Assembly (NCBI GenBank): GCA_017646785.1
Contig: JAGCLX010000078.1
Location: 1-7,655 of the forward strand
Direction: 5' to 3'
DNA: 7,655 nucleotides
Source: Alistipes sp.
Lineage (GTDB): Bacteria; Bacteroidota; Bacteroidia; Bacteroidales; Rikenellaceae
The translations under genes were made by a program, and so were the position numbers. This document shows positions 5,441-7,655 of this stretch, one piece after another. A model generated the notes under the pieces. The model saw only the letters and a list, made by a program, of their open reading frames with translations. It was not told the DNA's origin and searched no databases. Every line of letters begins with the position of its first letter. Positions within the stretch are counted from its first letter, which is position 1.

Positions 5441-6727
5441 TCACTTACTCAAAGTAAACTCAAACCTAAGGCCGCCATTGGGTCTATTTGTGACGGTGAT
5501 AGTGCCACCGTGGAATTGGACTGCGTGTTTTACAATGGCAAGACCAAGACCTGTACCACCCTTTTGGCGGGAACGACCCTTGTCCACACGATAGAATCGT
5601 TCAAAGAGGTGCGATAAATGTTTCTGCTCAACACCCTTGCCATCATCCTCAAAGCGGATACGGCACAACTTATCATTATTTTCAAGTAGCGATATATAGA
5701 TGTTTCTACCCTCGGAATAGGCAATGGCATTCTCGGTTAGGTTGCGGAAGATGGAGCCAATCAACGATTGGTTACCTTCAATGATAACCTCGTCGCTAAA
5801 ATCGGTATGGAGCAGCAGGGGTTCATCTTCGGGCAGCATCTCCAACTCCTTAGCCACCTCATCAATTATATCATTGATTACAACTCTCTCCTTACCTATT
5901 AGTGCGCTACCATCCTCCATTCGCGTTATTAGCGACACATCGTTAAGCAGTCGGCGAAGGCGGTCATTGTTTGCATAGCATCTCTCGATAAGTTCCTGGC
6001 GTTTCTCCTCACTGAGATTGATACCCGAGAGCAGAGTCTCCAAGCACACCTGAATAGATGCTACGGGGGTTTTCAGCTCGTGGTTAATGTTATTTGTCAG
6101 TTGTCGTTTAAGACGATTTCGTTCCTGTTCAGCCTCGTAGCGATTGACTCTCTCAATATCCTTCCCAAGTTTACGAGTTGTAAAGTATGCCACCACACTC
6201 ATCACAAGCGTGATTGAAATCATCACAACCAGGAATGACCAATCCGCTTTAAGCAGGTCTTGCAAGGTGCTTGAATATGGTATTGCTGTACGGACAACAA
6301 CTCTCTCGCCTCGTGTTGCAGAGTAAAAATATTCTCGTCCATCACTCGTAGATTGTCTACTGATGTTATATCCCTCACCCTCTGCTAAAGCATTTGCCAC
6401 CTCGGGGCGACCTCGATGGTTATCAAGAGAGTCAAGTGGAATGATATTGTCGTAGACAACAGCACCCGTAAGTGTGATAATCGATATTCGCAACTCTTCA
6501 AAAGGCTTGTCGTGCGTAGCGATATACTCTTCATACGGCTCACCCTCTTCGACTGTAGCGAGCAGATGACGATTATACTGCTGTAACTGAGCATTCAAGA
6601 ACTCCGATTTGTACTCTTTCTCTCTTATATATTGGTATCCAACAAAGCATAACACCATTGCCCACGAGAAGGCTATGAGTTGCAAAAAGAGGCGCTTATG
6701 ATGTGATTTATTAGTCTCGGAAGCCAT
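5441..6727 (-). CDS. PhoR-like membrane sensor histidine kinase
   Basis: A 428-aa inner-membrane kinase that autophosphorylates on His and passes the phosphate to the adjacent regulator. It has TM1 at about 13-34, an extracytoplasmic PAS/Cache-like sensor at about 35-162, and TM2 at about 163-184. The sensor contains ITLTGAVVYDN and NHRGRPEV, a pattern typical of PhoR/WalK-type sensors. A HisKA dimerisation domain follows with the H-box NINHELKTP (H216), then the HATPase domain with N-box NLTENA (329-334), DDGKGV (361-366), an F-box around FERFYRVDKG and G-box GTGLGLA (391-397). All catalytic motifs are intact; no separate HAMP domain is obvious. I chose ATG 6727, which overlaps the end of the regulator gene by 17 nt and suggests translational coupling; an in-frame TTG two codons upstream (6733) is a weaker alternative. 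The ligand is not known; a phosphate-type role is inference from the sensor pattern only. Confidence 0.93.
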   Translation of the reverse strand: MASETNKSHHKRLFLQLIAFSWAMVLCFVGYQYIREKEYKSEFLNAQLQQYNRHLLATVEEGEPYEEYIATHDKPFEELRISIITLTGAVVYDNIIPLDSLDNHRGRPEVANALAEGEGYNISRQSTSDGREYFYSATRGERVVVRTAIPYSSTLQDLLKADWSFLVVMISITLVMSVVAYFTTRKLGKDIERVNRYEAEQERNRLKRQLTNNINHELKTPVASIQVCLETLLSGINLSEEKRQELIERCYANNDRLRRLLNDVSLITRMEDGSALIGKERVVINDIIDEVAKELEMLPEDEPLLLHTDFSDEVIIEGNQSLIGSIFRNLTENAIAYSEGRNIYISLLENNDKLCRIRFEDDGKGVEQKHLSHLFERFYRVDKGRSRQKGGTGLGLAIVKHAVQFHGGTITVTNRPNGGLRFEFTLSK

Positions 6728-7409
6728 AGCCAAAGCCTGAACGGGTTACAATATATGAGCCGTATGCGCCAATCTTCGATCGCAGGCGAGTGATGTTTAC
6801 ATCAATAGTGCGGTCAAGAACGACAACCTCATCACTCCACACTCTGTTTAGGATTTGCTCTCGTGAGCATATCTTTCCTCGATGTTGAATCAAATAGGCG
6901 AGCAACTCGAACTCTTTGCGTGCGAGCTTCACCTCCTCGCCATCAACCGTGCAACGCTTAAACTCCAAGTCAAGGCAAAGACCCTCAACTACTAAACGGT
7001 TTGGCTTCTCAGCCGACACATTACCAACTTTATGGGATGTCGTTCTACGCAAAACACTCTTAACTCGTGCTATGACATTACGAATGGTGTAGGGTTTCAT
7101 AATATAGTCATCGGCACCGAGGTTGAGTCCCATAATCATATCGTCCTCGGTATCACGAGCCGTGCAAAAAATGATTGGGATATCAGCCGTGGCAACATCG
7201 TTTTTCAATATCTTAGCCATCTTGATACCGCTTATTTCGCCCATCATAATATCGAGTAGGATGAGTGAATACTCCTTTATATTGTAGCCGAGAGCCTGTT
7301 CAGCACTAAAAGCCACATCTACATCATACCCCTCATTTTCGAGGTTTAGTTTCAAGACCTCACACAAGGTCTCCTCGTCATCCACTATCAATATACGTTC
7401 TGTTGCCAT
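6711..7409 (-). CDS. OmpR/PhoB-family response regulator
   Basis: A 232-aa cytoplasmic DNA-binding regulator. The receiver domain (about 4-122) has acidic residues D10 and D11, the phospho-acceptor D53 in LILLDIMMG, the switch Thr83 in CTA, and Y102 with K105 in DDYIMKP, so it is expected to be phosphorylated normally. A winged-helix OmpR-type output domain (about 138-232) contains LARKEFELLAYLIQHRGKI, the recognition helix segment DRTIDVNITRLRSKIG, and the wing SGFGYGF. It is the first gene of a two-gene operon with the histidine kinase, its likely partner. The ATG at 7409 has no Shine-Dalgarno sequence. Targets are unknown; autoregulation and control of the divergent gene at 7622 are plausible from position. 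It is a general OmpR/PhoB relative, so I give no gene symbol. Confidence 0.95.
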   Translation of the reverse strand: MATERILIVDDEETLCEVLKLNLENEGYDVDVAFSAEQALGYNIKEYSLILLDIMMGEISGIKMAKILKNDVATADIPIIFCTARDTEDDMIMGLNLGADDYIMKPYTIRNVIARVKSVLRRTTSHKVGNVSAEKPNRLVVEGLCLDLEFKRCTVDGEEVKLARKEFELLAYLIQHRGKICSREQILNRVWSDEVVVLDRTIDVNITRLRSKIGAYGSYIVTRSGFGYGFRD

Positions 7410-7434
7410 ATACCTAAACTATAAGATTGCAGTG

Positions 7435-7442
7435 CAAAATTA
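7435..7442 (-). promoter_or_regulatory. -7 element of the two-component operon
   Basis: The minus strand reads TAATTTTG (7442-7435), an exact TAnnTTTG match, giving a transcript start near 7428 and a leader of about 20 nt. No TTTG is found 19-21 nt upstream, which would fit a promoter helped by an activator. Confidence 0.5.
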
Positions 7443-7480
7443 CCGATATTTGGCAAATGATGTAATGCTCCATAATAGAT

Positions 7481-7497
7481 TTAACAAAAATGTCACA
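7481..7497. promoter_or_regulatory. Possible regulator-binding direct repeat
   Basis: TTAACA (7481-7486) and GTCACA (7492-7497) are similar hexamers spaced 11 bp apart, one helical turn, the layout used by PhoB/PhoP-type regulators (the B. subtilis PhoP box is a TTAACA-like hexamer with 5-nt gaps). A related TTTAACCAAA at 7518-7527 resembles TTTAACAAAA at 7480-7489. The site lies between the divergent operon and the gene at 7622. Short AT-rich matches like this arise by chance, so this is tentative. Confidence 0.25.
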
Positions 7498-7566
7498 TTT
7501 TTTCTGCCTAATAACTATTTAACCAAAGCCTAATTTTTTTGAAATATTTATGAAATGTTATCCCGA

Positions 7567-7574
7567 TACTTTTG
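7567..7574 (+). promoter_or_regulatory. -7 element of the gene at 7622
   Basis: TACTTTTG is an exact TAnnTTTG match, placing the transcript start near 7580 and a leader of about 40 nt before the ATG at 7622. The nearest TTTG upstream (7538-7541) is 25 nt away, longer than the usual 19-21, so the -33 is weak. Confidence 0.6.
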
Positions 7575-7621
7575 CGGTGTGAAAACAAGAAACAGACATT
7601 AACTTAAAACATTATTTAATT

Positions 7622-7655
7622 ATGAAGAAAATGGTAATCTTGGCAGGTCTTTTAG
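7622..7655 (+). CDS. 5' end of a gene for a probable exported protein (partial)
   Basis: Only 11 codons are in the window, MKKMVILAGLL, which look like the start of a signal peptide (two Lys, then a hydrophobic run). The leader is A/T-rich without a Shine-Dalgarno sequence, in line with the other genes here, and a -7 element sits about 50 bp upstream. Its divergent placement next to a PhoR-like two-component operon suggests it may be regulated by that system; outer-membrane or periplasmic proteins are common in such positions. Identity cannot be determined from this fragment. Confidence 0.6.
   Translation, partial: MKKMVILAGLL

Noticed and set aside
5414..5617. Plus-strand open frame of 67 codons at the end of the kinase gene
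   Set aside because: It is antisense to the well-supported ATPase domain of the histidine kinase.

Overview
The window looks like chromosome of a gut-type Bacteroidales bacterium (Bacteroidota). Five of the six promoter candidates carry an exact TAnnTTTG -7 element in a suitable place before a gene, two with a well-spaced TTTG -33 and one with TTG; the sixth (gene at 7622) has an exact -7 but a badly spaced -33. Start codons mostly sit behind AT-rich leaders without Shine-Dalgarno sequences. The proteins (AsnRS, sigma-54, a LacZ-like family 2 glycosidase relative, a PhoR-like kinase with its OmpR-type regulator) fit that phylum. Genus cannot be fixed from the sequence.

Layout. 1-131 (minus): tRNA-Ser(UGA) with its own promoter and a GAAA-loop terminator. 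308-1639 (minus): exported protein resembling the N-terminal part of a LacZ-type GH2 enzyme, cut off in the middle of the TIM barrel and with the usual catalytic-site residues replaced. A divergent promoter region (about 1640-1774) separates it from asnS. 1775-3163 (plus): asparaginyl-tRNA synthetase, followed by a strong hairpin. 3234-4661 (plus): rpoN (sigma-54). 4764-4835 (plus): tRNA-Cys(GCA) with an excellent promoter and a UUCG-loop terminator.

4836-5440 is a 600-bp stretch without an intact gene and is the most unusual part of the window. The last 20 nt of tRNA-Cys plus its terminator and flanking sequence are repeated 312 bp downstream. Between the copies lie several hairpins, one with a stem of about 21 bp. 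After the second copy come small frame-shifted coding scraps. This is what a decayed integration event at a tRNA 3' end, or a tandem duplication, would leave.

5441-7409 (minus): a two-component operon, response regulator first, then a PhoR-like histidine kinase overlapping it by 17 nt. 7410-7621 is a divergent regulatory region leading to a gene at 7622 (plus) of which only the first 11 codons, the start of a likely signal peptide, are in the window; it may be a target of the two-component pair.

I see no defence system, CRISPR array, transposase or integrase in the window. The most notable items are the duplicated tRNA-Cys 3' end with its structured spacer, and the truncated, active-site-less GH2 homologue.
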